Source: an uncultured Paracoccaceae bacterium (GTDB taxonomy: Bacteria; Pseudomonadota; Alphaproteobacteria; Rhodobacterales; Rhodobacteraceae). Taken from it: a stretch of DNA of 64,000 nt. The position numbers were made by a program, and so were the translations under genes. The stretch lies in the NCBI GenBank assembly GCA_947503925.1, contig CANNFQ010000005.1, positions 124,001 to 188,000 of the forward strand, read 5' to 3'. Numbering within the stretch: the stretch's first letter is position 1; each line of letters begins with the position of its first letter. Below the pieces are notes generated by a model. The model worked only from the letters and a program-made list of their open reading frames with translations. It was not told where the DNA came from and did no database searches. Shown piece after piece: positions 1-7,972 of the stretch.

Positions 1-82
1 GGGAGGAAGCGACACCAAAGACGTGCCCCAGGAGTAAGCATTTGATCGTCTGAGGCCCGCATCTTGCGATATTGCGGCTGCT

Positions 83-583
83 TCATCCCTTTCCGATCTT
101 TCGGGCTTTCTTTATCAGCATGTCGCGCTTCGTGCGGCTTAGACGATCAAAGAACATCTTACCCTGCAAATGGTCAATCTGATGCTGCACGGATGTGGCC
201 CAAAGACCGACAAAGTCGCGGCGATCCCAGATGCCTTCACTATTCATGAAACGAATGGTGACGGCGCGGGGACGTTTCAGCTTGGCCCAGACCCCTGGCA
301 AATTGGGGGAGCCTTCTTCATGTTCGCGATTCTCAACACTGGCATGCAGAATTTCGGGATTGGCCAAGCGCACGGCTTGCCCGCGCTCTGTCGAGGCATC
401 AACAACAGCCAACGCAAGGCCAACGCCCAGTTGCGGGGCGGCCAGACCAACGCCGGGCATCGTATCCATCGCCAGGATCATCTCATCCCATAGCGCATGA
501 ATGTCAGGCGTAATTTCGGGCACCGGGGCGGCGGGGCGGCGCAATGCAAGATGCGGCCACATCACATAAGGGCGATGGGTCAT
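83..583 (-). CDS. Degenerate peptide deformylase-like protein
   Basis: 166 aa, a usual length for the family, and last of three overlapping deformylase genes. Motif 1 is intact (GVGLAAPQ, residues 44-51). Motif 2, normally EGCLS, reads EGSPN, so the metal-binding Cys is Ser92. Motif 3, normally HEIDH, reads HQIDH at 134-138, so the catalytic Glu is Gln135. Both His ligands remain. In the PDF family the Cys ligand and the Glu are essential for deformylation, so I infer a catalytically dead or altered paralogue. Its ATG overlaps the stop of the preceding deformylase (ATGA), indicating translational coupling. Confidence 0.85.
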   Translation of the reverse strand: MTHRPYVMWPHLALRRPAAPVPEITPDIHALWDEMILAMDTMPGVGLAAPQLGVGLALAVVDASTERGQAVRLANPEILHASVENREHEEGSPNLPGVWAKLKRPRAVTIRFMNSEGIWDRRDFVGLWATSVQHQIDHLQGKMFFDRLSRTKRDMLIKKARKIGKG

Positions 584-1041
584 ATCTCCGTCCCGGTTTC
601 GGTGATCAACAGACCGTTCAGATGGTCCAATTCATGGCAGACACAGACGGCACCAAACCCGTGAAATCGGGCGGTTTGGGCGATGCCCGCGGGGCTGGTC
701 CAGGCCAGATCAACCCACACTGGTCGGGCGACGTCAAAGCGGCGATCAGGGATCGACAGGCAGGCCTCTGGCCCCTGCTGCCTGAAAGGGGCCTGATCAA
801 TGATTTCGGGGTTCACAAAGGCGATAGGCTGCTTTTCGCCTTCCTTCCAAGTCGTGTCCATGACGAAAACACGATCCGACACGCCAATCTGCGGCGCGGC
901 AAGGCCCCGGCCCTTGGCATGATACATGGTGTCAAACAGATCGGCGATCAGCGTCGGCAAAGGATCTCCGAAATAGGTGACCGGGTTGGCCACCTGCAAG
1001 AGCACCGGATCCCCTTCAAAGCACAGATCCCGGACCGCCAT
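580..1041 (-). CDS. def: Peptide deformylase, second copy
   Basis: 153 aa. Removes the formyl group from the N-terminal Met of nascent proteins. All three PDF motifs are present: GRGLAAPQ (44-51), EACLS (92-96, with metal ligand Cys94) and HELDH (136-140). It is shorter at the C terminus than the upstream copy, lacking the basic C-terminal helix. The start overlaps the upstream def stop as TGATG and its stop overlaps the next gene as ATGA, so all three are probably one transcript. It is likely active, but its substrate range may differ from the main enzyme. Confidence 0.9.
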   Translation of the reverse strand: MAVRDLCFEGDPVLLQVANPVTYFGDPLPTLIADLFDTMYHAKGRGLAAPQIGVSDRVFVMDTTWKEGEKQPIAFVNPEIIDQAPFRQQGPEACLSIPDRRFDVARPVWVDLAWTSPAGIAQTARFHGFGAVCVCHELDHLNGLLITETGTEI

Positions 1042-1562
1042 CAGTTCCGGGCCATTTCGCGCTTAAGCTTTTGCATCTTGCGGGTGATCATCTGGCGTTT
1101 CAGCGGCTTGAGGTAATCGATAAACAGCTTACCATCCAGGTGGTCAATCTCGTGCTGGACGCATGTGGCCCATAGCCCTTCAAACCTCTCGCGCACGGTT
1201 TTGCCATCCAGCCCCATCCATTCCACCTCGACCTCCGCCGGGCGCTCAACCTCGGCATATTGCTCAGGGATCGACAGGCAGCCTTCTTCATAGACATTGC
1301 GCTCTTCTGACGCCCAGACAATTTCAGGATTGAGCAACACCATGGGGTTGGGCGTTGCGTCTTCTTCCTTTTCACAATCCAGCACGATCAGGCGGCGCAT
1401 CACCGCCACTTGCGGCGCGGCAAGGCCAATACCGGGCGCATCATACATGGTTTCCAGCATGTCATCGGCCAGACGACGCAGATCATCATCCACCGAAGCG
1501 ATCGGATCGGTTGTTTTCTTCAGACGGGGGTCCGGGTGGATCAATATGTTACGCAGTGCCAT
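1041..1562 (-). CDS. def: Peptide deformylase, main copy
   Basis: 173 aa, first gene of the three-deformylase operon. Canonical motifs GIGLAAPQ (44-51), EGCLS (93-97) and HEIDH (137-141) provide the Cys/His/His metal site and the catalytic Glu. It acts co-translationally in the cytoplasm on formyl-Met. A basic C-terminal tail follows the last motif, as in ordinary type I enzymes. It starts 48 bases from the large inverted repeat at 1610-1657, which lies in the shared upstream region with a divergent membrane protein/regulator pair. I see no fmt gene in the window. Confidence 0.95.
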   Translation of the reverse strand: MALRNILIHPDPRLKKTTDPIASVDDDLRRLADDMLETMYDAPGIGLAAPQVAVMRRLIVLDCEKEEDATPNPMVLLNPEIVWASEERNVYEEGCLSIPEQYAEVERPAEVEVEWMGLDGKTVRERFEGLWATCVQHEIDHLDGKLFIDYLKPLKRQMITRKMQKLKREMARN

Positions 1563-1609
1563 GCGGCAGATTTAGGCCGCAAACCCGCGGATTGCAACTG
1601 ATCGGTGAG

Positions 1610-1657
1610 GTAACCTTGACGTTACATGCAGTATACTACATGTAACGTCAAGGTTAC
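1610..1657. promoter_or_regulatory. Perfect 19-bp inverted repeat, likely operator
   Basis: Left arm 1610-1628 and right arm 1639-1657 are exact reverse complements, separated by 10 bases that include a TATACT -10-like box (1632-1637). Each arm itself contains GTAAC and GTTAC halves. It lies between divergent def (start 1562) and the membrane protein/XRE pair (start 1677). I infer an autoregulatory operator for the XRE protein encoded 0.4 kb downstream; it might also affect def. Confidence 0.7.
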
Positions 1658-1676
1658 TTACAAAAAAGGAAAGCTC

Positions 1677-2081
1677 ATGCCAACGAACCCTCTCGCCCTG
1701 ACACGGTTTCTCGCCAACGCGGCCCTTGTCATCATCATGCTTGCCTTCGTGCTTGCTATCCTCTTGAACGACGCCATCAGCCCCTATTGGGTCTGGATGA
1801 TCGGGGGTGTGGCCATCGGCGGGGCAATTGCACAATTCATTGTTTCAATTCTGGCACCCAAATCAATCCGCCCTGCATGGGACGAACAGGTTGTCGCCTC
1901 GCATCGGGCGTCACTGCAATTTGGTTACTGGATGGCGCTTGGGACCTTTCTGATCCTGTTCCTACTGACCCAGTTCGGTACGCTGGACGCCAGCATCGCC
2001 TTTTTTGCCATGGCACCCATTCTTGGGGCCGCGCCGTCAGTTTGGATGATGGGGGCAGCCTTGGCCGGACGGGCAGGATGA
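1677..2081 (+). CDS. Four-helix inner-membrane protein paired with XRE regulator
   Basis: 134 aa from ATG 1677, which follows an AAAGGAAA ribosome site; an upstream in-frame ATG at 1626 lies inside the inverted repeat and is unlikely. Four hydrophobic segments are visible at roughly residues 10-30, 37-57, 78-98 and 104-125, with short polar loops. No family is recognised with confidence. Its stop overlaps the start of the XRE regulator as ATGA. Small membrane proteins coupled to a compact XRE regulator recur in bacteria and often change signalling or membrane state, but no function can be assigned here. Confidence 0.75.
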   Translation: MPTNPLALTRFLANAALVIIMLAFVLAILLNDAISPYWVWMIGGVAIGGAIAQFIVSILAPKSIRPAWDEQVVASHRASLQFGYWMALGTFLILFLLTQFGTLDASIAFFAMAPILGAAPSVWMMGAALAGRAG

Positions 2082-2281
2082 ACAGGCTTATCGTTCATCT
2101 GCGCGCGTACAGAACAAACGCAGGTCTGACCCAGGCCCAACTTGCCGAAGCGGTAGGTGTTTCACGCAAAACGATCAACACAATCGAAAACGGGGTTTTT
2201 ACACCTTCCACAATCCTCGCCCTGACGCTGGCGGATGAACTGGGGTGCAGCGTGCATGATCTTTTCGCATTGCCGGATTAG
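2078..2281 (+). CDS. Compact XRE-family helix-turn-helix regulator
   Basis: 67 aa, essentially a single Cro/CI-type helix-turn-helix domain. The motif GLTQAQLAEAVGVSRKTIN (residues 16-34) gives helices 2 and 3. The following IENG and the C-terminal CSVHDLF are typical of the short YgzD-like regulators. It is translationally coupled (ATGA) to the upstream membrane protein. The perfect inverted repeat at 1610-1657 is the obvious candidate operator, implying autoregulation; that is inferred from position only. Confidence 0.88.
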   Translation: MNRLIVHLRAYRTNAGLTQAQLAEAVGVSRKTINTIENGVFTPSTILALTLADELGCSVHDLFALPD

Positions 2282-2354
2282 AGTCAGGAATTTTCCATCT
2301 TGCACTTCGCCACGCCATCCGTAGCCTGCGCGAATTGCAAACAGGAGATCCCCA

Positions 2355-3524
2355 ATGTCATTCGACAACGCACCCGACCGCCGCAACACGCATTGTGTGA
2401 AATGGGATGCGATGGAGCAGCTTTACGGCGTCAGCCCGGATGAGGGGATTTCCATGTGGGTGGCGGATATGGAATTCAAGGCCGCTCCGCCGATCCAGAA
2501 GGCCGTGCAAGACATGGTTGATCACGGGGTCTACGGCTATTTTGGCGATGAAAGCAAATATCGCGGCGCAATCCAGTGGTGGATGGAAACCCGGCATGGC
2601 TGGCATATCGATCCGGCATGGATCTTTACCACTCATGGGCTGGTCAATGGTACCGCCATGTGCGTCGACGCTTTTACCAATCCCGGTGACGGGATCGTTC
2701 TCTTCACCCCCGTCTATCATGCGTTCGCGAAGATCATCAAAGCCGCCGAACGGCAAGTGGTTGAGTGCGAGCTGGTCAATCATGACGGGCGGTACGAAAT
2801 GGACTTTAGCGCCTATGATGCCCAAATGACGGGCAATGAACGCATGGTGATCCTATGTTCGCCGCATAATCCCGGCGGGCGGGTCTGGACCCGGGCCGAA
2901 TTGCAGGCGGTCGCGGCATTTGCCAAACGGCACGAACTGATCCTGGTCAGCGATGAAATCCATCATGACCTGACCATGCCCGGCCAAACACATATCCCGA
3001 TGGCGCATATCGACGGCATCACCGACCGGCTGGTCATGATGACGGCGACAACCAAAACCTTCAACATCGCAGGCAGCCATTCGGGCAATGTTATCATCGA
3101 AGACCCCGATCTGCGCGCCCGCTTTGGGGCACGCATGGCCGCATTGGGCATGTCACCCAACAGTTTCGGGCTATTCATGGCCACCGCCGCCTACACGCCG
3201 GACGGGGCAGCATGGGTCGATCAGATCAAAGCATATATCAACGAAAACCGGCAGATCTTCGACGCCGGTGTCAATGCGATCCCCGGATTGGCTTCCATGA
3301 AGCTCGAAGCCACCTACCTGGCCTGGGTCGATTTCGCCAACACAGGCATGAGCCGTGAAGAGTTCACCACCCGCGTTGAACAGACGGCCAAGATCGCCGC
3401 CAATCACGGGCCAACCTTCGGGACCGGCGGGGCAAGCTTCCTGCGCTTCAATCTCGGGGCGCCGCGCGCGCAGATCGAGGATGCCGTGACACGGCTGCAA
3501 TCCGCATTTGGCGATCTGCAATAG
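2355..3524 (+). CDS. patB: MalY/PatB-type PLP C-S lyase (putative cystathionine beta-lyase)
   Basis: 389 aa, fold-type I PLP enzyme of the MalY/PatB subgroup, which cleaves C-S bonds of cystathionine and related thioethers to a thiol, pyruvate and ammonia. Visible features: the N-terminal signature MWVADMEF (34-41), SPHNPGG (Asn172 contacts PLP), SDEIHHDL (Asp200 pairs with the PLP ring nitrogen) and the Schiff-base Lys234 in TTKTFNIAG. An AGGAG ribosome site precedes the ATG. It stands just upstream of a GntR regulator, a second Cys/Met-type PLP enzyme and a sugar-type ABC importer, suggesting use of an imported sulfur- or amino-containing compound. Confidence 0.88.
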   Translation: MSFDNAPDRRNTHCVKWDAMEQLYGVSPDEGISMWVADMEFKAAPPIQKAVQDMVDHGVYGYFGDESKYRGAIQWWMETRHGWHIDPAWIFTTHGLVNGTAMCVDAFTNPGDGIVLFTPVYHAFAKIIKAAERQVVECELVNHDGRYEMDFSAYDAQMTGNERMVILCSPHNPGGRVWTRAELQAVAAFAKRHELILVSDEIHHDLTMPGQTHIPMAHIDGITDRLVMMTATTKTFNIAGSHSGNVIIEDPDLRARFGARMAALGMSPNSFGLFMATAAYTPDGAAWVDQIKAYINENRQIFDAGVNAIPGLASMKLEATYLAWVDFANTGMSREEFTTRVEQTAKIAANHGPTFGTGGASFLRFNLGAPRAQIEDAVTRLQSAFGDLQ

Positions 3525-3612
3525 GCACGGCTTCCGGTGAACCGGCAGGCGAGTAACGCGACAGGCACGACCTGAACACGGCCGTCGGGCTTGCGATTCA
3601 AGATGACATTCG

Positions 3613-3637
3613 ACCCGCCAGTTCCGGACTGGCGGGT
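3613..3637 (+). terminator. G+C-rich hairpin after patB
   Basis: Perfect 10-bp arms (3613-3622 and 3628-3637) around a 5-base loop, 90 bases after the patB stop. The trailing bases are pyrimidine-rich but have no clean T run, so termination is probable rather than certain. It separates patB from the GntR-led operon. Confidence 0.45.
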
Positions 3638-3759
3638 GTCCCTCCTCATTGCGACAGTCTCATCTCACGGCCACCAGCACGCGAAGCGCCTTGTTTTCAC
3701 GCATTTTCACGATGGCTCGCGCCAGCGCGAGTGGATGGTGTGATCGGTGTCGAATATTT

Positions 3760-3789
3760 TGTCTGACATTAATCTTGTTTTGTCCGACA
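3760..3789. promoter_or_regulatory. Two GntR/FadR-type operator palindromes
   Basis: TGTCTGACA (3760-3768) and TGTCCGACA (3781-3789) are near-identical palindromes 21 bases apart, two helical turns. Both are followed by TTA. The TTGTC-N-GACAA pattern is the familiar operator of FCD-subfamily GntR regulators. They lie just upstream of the GntR gene that starts at 3833, indicating autoregulation of this operon. Confidence 0.7.
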
Positions 3790-3832
3790 TTATTGTTACC
3801 GTTCTTAAGACATCGATTCGGGACGACGAAAC

Positions 3833-4582
3833 GTGACGCAGAATACCCAGACCAAAGGTCATACGACGGGCGCGGTCGATAAGCTCAGACCACTGCCTGC
3901 TGGCAGCACCAGCCGGGACGTTCTGGATGCGCTTTCCATGATGATCGAGGCCGAAGGCCTCAAAATCGGGGACCGCCTGCCGCCAGAGGTTGTCATCGCT
4001 AAGCGGCTTGGCATCGGGCGGGCCAAGGTCCGCGAGGCACTGACTGGCTGGCAGAACATGGGCATCGTGGTGCGCAACAAGAAGGCGGGCACGCGTCTGG
4101 CCGCCGAGGTGTCAAGCAACGCCATCCACCTGCCACTAACGCTCAAGCTGGAGGCAGAAAGCCTGCTGCGGACCCATGCCGTGCGCAGGCCGTTAGAAAT
4201 CGAAACGGTGCGACTGGCCGCGACGCATTGCACGGAGGAGCAAGGACGGATCATCATGGCGCGGGTGGCAGAACTGTTCGCGACATATTCAGCGGGCGAA
4301 GACTGGCGGAAAGCCGATTACCGGTTCCATGCCTCGATGCAGGACGCCTGCGGCAACCCGCTTTTTGGTCAGTTGATCCAGCAGATCCAGCAGGCGTTCA
4401 ACGAAATCTACGAAACGCCCTTCGGACAGCCACATCTGGGGCAGGAATCGATCCCATTGCACGTGCCCCTGGCCGAGGCCGTCGTTGGCGGGCAACCGGA
4501 TGAGGCGACACGCATCATGAAGGAAATCATGGACATGGTTGAAACAGAAATCCGCAAAATCATGGAACGCCAGGATGTCTGA
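3833..4582 (+). CDS. FCD-domain GntR-family transcriptional regulator
   Basis: 249 aa from a GTG start. An N-terminal winged helix spans about residues 20-90 (GDRLPPEVVIAKRLGIGRAK with KVREAL recognition-helix features), followed by an all-helical FCD ligand domain (about 110-235) with the conserved His/Asn positions in RFHASMQDACGN and HVPLAEAVVGG. This subfamily typically senses small organic acids or amino-acid derivatives. Two TGTCNGACA palindromes sit 45-75 bases upstream. The gene overlaps the next lyase gene by 8 bases, so it is first in the operon with the ABC importer, which it probably controls. Confidence 0.9.
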   Translation: MTQNTQTKGHTTGAVDKLRPLPAGSTSRDVLDALSMMIEAEGLKIGDRLPPEVVIAKRLGIGRAKVREALTGWQNMGIVVRNKKAGTRLAAEVSSNAIHLPLTLKLEAESLLRTHAVRRPLEIETVRLAATHCTEEQGRIIMARVAELFATYSAGEDWRKADYRFHASMQDACGNPLFGQLIQQIQQAFNEIYETPFGQPHLGQESIPLHVPLAEAVVGGQPDEATRIMKEIMDMVETEIRKIMERQDV

Positions 4583-5726
4583 AAAGGACGATATCGCAAC
4601 CCGGCTTGCCGCGGTTCTGCCCGATGCAGGCGGGGCGGTGACACCGCCGATTGTGCAATCATCGCTTTTTACCTTCGACAGCTACCAAAGTTTCGAAGAC
4701 AAGATGGCCGGGCGGTCCGATGCTAATATCTATACCCGGGTCGAAAATCCCACTGTCGCCGCTTTTGAGGGGCTGATGGCCGAGGCCGAACAGGGCGAAG
4801 CTGCGGTCGGGTTTGCATCCGGCATGGCGGCGATTTCATCAACGCTGCTGGCCTTGATCAAACCGGGCGACCGGATCGCATGCGTCGAACATGTTTATCC
4901 GGACACCTACCGTTTCATGGAACGGATGTTGCGCCCGATTGGGGTGCAGATCGACTATTACCCGCCACAGCAGTTTCAGGATGATCCCGACCTTCTGGAT
5001 GGGATAACGCTCGCCTATCTGGAAAGCCCGGGATCGCTACTGTTCCAGACCATTGATCTACGGCGGGTGGCCGAACATGCCCGGCAGCACAATGTACTGA
5101 CCATGATCGATAATTCCTGGGCCAGCCCTGTTTTCCAAAGACCACTCACCTTGGGGATCGATATCGTTCTCCACTCGGCCTCGAAATACATTTCGGGCCA
5201 CTCAGACACGGTTGCGGGGGTGGTGGTGTCCTCCCACTCCCACATCTCCCGCATCCGTGAGCTGACCCTTCCCCTGCTCGGCGCAAAACTCGCCCCGTTT
5301 GAGGCTTTTTTGCTGACCCGTGGCCTGCGTACCCTACATGCGCGAATGATGCAGCATCAGGCCACGGCGAACAGTTTTGTTGATCGACTGGCCGCGATCC
5401 CGCAGGTGCGCAAGATCAACTCACCGGGGGCCAATGACGTGCCCGGCTTGATGGGGCGCGCCGGTCTGATGTCCGTCGAATTTGACGACAGCGTCGATAT
5501 CCCGAAATTCGCCGACGCCCTGCAGCTTTTCCGATTGGGGGTCAGCTGGGGCGGGTTCGAAAGCCTGCTTCTGCCTGCCCGCGTCGGACTTGCCCAAGCA
5601 GCCGAGAAGAATTCGATGCAGAAATTCGGCGTCTCGCCCAATCTTGTCCGGCTCAATCTTGGGCTGGAGGCCGTTGATGATCTCTGGGCGGATTTCGATA
5701 CCGCCCTGACCCAAAGCACCACATAG
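4575..5726 (+). CDS. Cys/Met-metabolism PLP enzyme (cystathionine lyase/gamma-synthase family)
   Basis: 383 aa from the ATG at 4575, which overlaps the regulator's end; an in-frame ATG at 4539 is less likely because it lies inside the GntR gene. Trans-sulfuration family marks: YTRVENPT (Tyr/Arg bind the phosphate of the partner subunit's PLP), GFASGMAAI, and the PLP lysine in SASKYISGHSD (Lys204). Members are cystathionine beta- or gamma-lyases, methionine gamma-lyases or sulfhydrylases, and the sequence alone does not decide which. Sharing an operon with a sugar-type ABC importer and a GntR regulator suggests a catabolic rather than biosynthetic role. Confidence 0.85.
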   Translation: MSEKDDIATRLAAVLPDAGGAVTPPIVQSSLFTFDSYQSFEDKMAGRSDANIYTRVENPTVAAFEGLMAEAEQGEAAVGFASGMAAISSTLLALIKPGDRIACVEHVYPDTYRFMERMLRPIGVQIDYYPPQQFQDDPDLLDGITLAYLESPGSLLFQTIDLRRVAEHARQHNVLTMIDNSWASPVFQRPLTLGIDIVLHSASKYISGHSDTVAGVVVSSHSHISRIRELTLPLLGAKLAPFEAFLLTRGLRTLHARMMQHQATANSFVDRLAAIPQVRKINSPGANDVPGLMGRAGLMSVEFDDSVDIPKFADALQLFRLGVSWGGFESLLLPARVGLAQAAEKNSMQKFGVSPNLVRLNLGLEAVDDLWADFDTALTQSTT

Positions 5727-5770
5727 AAGTGCCCGAATAATCCGAAACGCAAAACCAACTGGAGTAAATC

Positions 5771-7030
5771 ATGAAGAAACTGTTTTCTGGAATGACAACC
5801 CTGGCCATGTTGATGGGATCGGCAGCCTATGCCGAAACCAACCTGAAGCTGGTTGAAGTCATCACAAGCCCGGAACGGACTGAGGTGCTGCAAAGCATCG
5901 TTGACGATTTTGAAGCCAACAATCCTGACGTATCGGTTGAAATCGTATCCCTGCCCTGGGGTAGCGCGTTTGAAAAACTGGCGACAATGGTGGCGGGCGG
6001 CGACATCCCCGATGTGGTCGAAATGCCCGACACATGGCAGGCTCTTTATGCGGGGTCCGACCAACTTGTCAGCCTGAAAGATCACGTCGCCGGATGGGAA
6101 CATGGGGCCACGCTGACGGACAAAACCGTCGCCATGGGCAGCCAGGCAGGCGATCTTTATATGATCCCTTACGGCTTTTATCTGAGGGCGATGTTCTACA
6201 ACAAGAAATTGCTGGCCGAGGCTGGCGTCGAAAGCCCACCCAGCACGATGGAAGAGTTCAAGGCAGCCGCGGCAGCCGTATCCGAACTTGATGGCAAATA
6301 CGGCTATTGCCTGCGCGGTGGGCCGGGCGGCACCAATGGCTGGATCATGTTTGCGGCCACCATGAATGGCACCAATGAATTCTTCACCGAAGACGGGCAA
6401 AGCCGGATCAACGAACCCGGCTCCGTCGAAGGGATCCAGTTCCTGATCGACATGTATCAGGACGGGCATGCGCCGCGCGATAGTGTCAGCTGGGGCTTTA
6501 ATGAAATCGTGGCGGGCTTCTATTCCGGCACATGCGCGTTTCTGGATCAGGACCCCGATGCGCTGATCGCCATCGCCGAACGGATGCCGGCAGAAGATTT
6601 TGCCGTCGTCCCGATGCCAACCGGGCCATCCGGCAAAGGCTTTCCGACAATCGGTTTCGCCGGTTGGTCGATCTTTAGCGCGACCGAACATGAAGACGAG
6701 GCATTTGATCTGGTGGCGACATTGTCCTCACCTGATGCCAACTCCACATGGGCGCAGCGGGTGGGTGTGATCCCGATCCACAAAGGGGCCGATCAGGATC
6801 CGTTCTTTCAGACCGAACAGTTCAAGGGCTGGTTTGATACGCTCAATGGCGCAGAATACGAGCCGACAACAATGCCCACCTACCTTGAACAATGGGGCTA
6901 TTTTGCCAGCACCTTGCTGCTGGAAACCAGCCAGGAAGCGTTGTTGGGCCAGCGCACAGCACAGGATCTGGCCGATGAATGGGCCGAATTGCTGACCGCC
7001 GAATATGGCAAGTGGCAGGCCGATCAGTGA
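5771..7030 (+). CDS. ABC importer periplasmic binding protein, carbohydrate family 1
   Basis: 419 aa with a Sec signal peptide (about 1-21, ending SAAYA). The mature part is a family-1 extracellular solute-binding protein of the maltose/glycerol-phosphate binding type: VVEMPDTWQALY, YGFYLRAMFYNKKLLAEAG and the Trp-rich C-terminal ligand region. A GGAG site precedes the start. The two permeases and the ATPase follow directly. The ligand cannot be read from sequence. Family members mostly bind oligosaccharides or polyols, but the flanking C-S lyases make a sulfur- or amino-containing ligand conceivable. Confidence 0.9.
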   Translation: MKKLFSGMTTLAMLMGSAAYAETNLKLVEVITSPERTEVLQSIVDDFEANNPDVSVEIVSLPWGSAFEKLATMVAGGDIPDVVEMPDTWQALYAGSDQLVSLKDHVAGWEHGATLTDKTVAMGSQAGDLYMIPYGFYLRAMFYNKKLLAEAGVESPPSTMEEFKAAAAAVSELDGKYGYCLRGGPGGTNGWIMFAATMNGTNEFFTEDGQSRINEPGSVEGIQFLIDMYQDGHAPRDSVSWGFNEIVAGFYSGTCAFLDQDPDALIAIAERMPAEDFAVVPMPTGPSGKGFPTIGFAGWSIFSATEHEDEAFDLVATLSSPDANSTWAQRVGVIPIHKGADQDPFFQTEQFKGWFDTLNGAEYEPTTMPTYLEQWGYFASTLLLETSQEALLGQRTAQDLADEWAELLTAEYGKWQADQ

Positions 7031-7962
7031 TCGACCGGACCACCGAAAACGTCATGCCCGGGGCAACCCGGGCAAGACGCTCGCTCTATCTGCAATATCT
7101 GGTAGAGCCCTTCTTGTATCTGTCGCCCGCGATCATCCTGATCGGCGCGGTGATGATGGTCCCGCTGATTATCGGCGTGTCCTATTCCTTCCAGGCGATT
7201 GACCTTCTGCGGCCTTTTGACAGCGGCTGGGTCGGGTTGGAAAATTACGCCGAACTCTGGGGGGACCGCAAATTCTGGCTCGCCCTTGAAAACACCGCAT
7301 TCTGGACCTTCTGGTCGATCACCTTCCAATTCCTGCTGGGCCTTGGCCTTGCAATGCTGCTCAACACCCAGTTTTACGGCAAGAAGCTGTTTCAAGCGCT
7401 TGTGTTCCTGCCCTGGGCCGTACCGACATTCCTGTCCGCCCTGACATGGGCGTGGCTTTTCAACCCGGTCATCGGCCCCCTGCCCCATTGGTTGGCCGCA
7501 CTCGGGCTGTTGTCCGAACCCTACAACATTCTGGGCGACCCAGCGCTGGCCATGTGGGGGCCGATCACTGCCAATATCTGGTTTGGCGTGCCGTTCTTTG
7601 CGATCACCCTACTGGCCGCCCTGCAATCCATCCCGGGTGAGCTATTCGAGGCGGCAGAGGTTGATGGCGCAACCCCGTGGCAGACATTCACCAAGATCAC
7701 GCTGCCCTTTCTGGCGCCGATGATCGCGATCACCGTCATGCTGCGCACGATCTGGATCGCCAATTTCGCTGATCTGATCTTTGTGATGACAGGCGGCGGA
7801 CCGGCGAATTCAACACAGATCCTGTCGACTTACATTTTCACCACCGCATTCCGCAAACTGGATTTCGGCTATGCATCCACCATCGCGGTGGCGCTCTTGC
7901 TCATCTTGTTGATCTACGCGGTGATCCTGCTCTGGCTTCGCAAGAAGCTGGTCAAGATTTGA
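7027..7962 (+). CDS. ABC sugar-type permease, MalF-like
   Basis: 311 aa from a GTG overlapping the stop of the binding-protein gene (GTGA), preceded by GGCAGG; the ATG at 7054 is an alternative start. Six membrane helices are visible. The cytoplasmic EAA loop, EAAEVDGATPWQTFTKITLP, lies near the C terminus and docks with the ATPase. The phrase GGGPANSTQILSTYIF is typical of MalF/UgpA-like sugar permeases. It forms a heterodimer with the next gene product in the inner membrane. Confidence 0.88.
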   Translation: MIDRTTENVMPGATRARRSLYLQYLVEPFLYLSPAIILIGAVMMVPLIIGVSYSFQAIDLLRPFDSGWVGLENYAELWGDRKFWLALENTAFWTFWSITFQFLLGLGLAMLLNTQFYGKKLFQALVFLPWAVPTFLSALTWAWLFNPVIGPLPHWLAALGLLSEPYNILGDPALAMWGPITANIWFGVPFFAITLLAALQSIPGELFEAAEVDGATPWQTFTKITLPFLAPMIAITVMLRTIWIANFADLIFVMTGGGPANSTQILSTYIFTTAFRKLDFGYASTIAVALLLILLIYAVILLWLRKKLVKI

Positions 7963-7972
7963 GGGGCAAGGC

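Noticed and set aside
3649..3882. 77-aa open frame over the GntR operators
   Set aside because: It overlaps the GntR operator palindromes and gene start, and shows no protein features.
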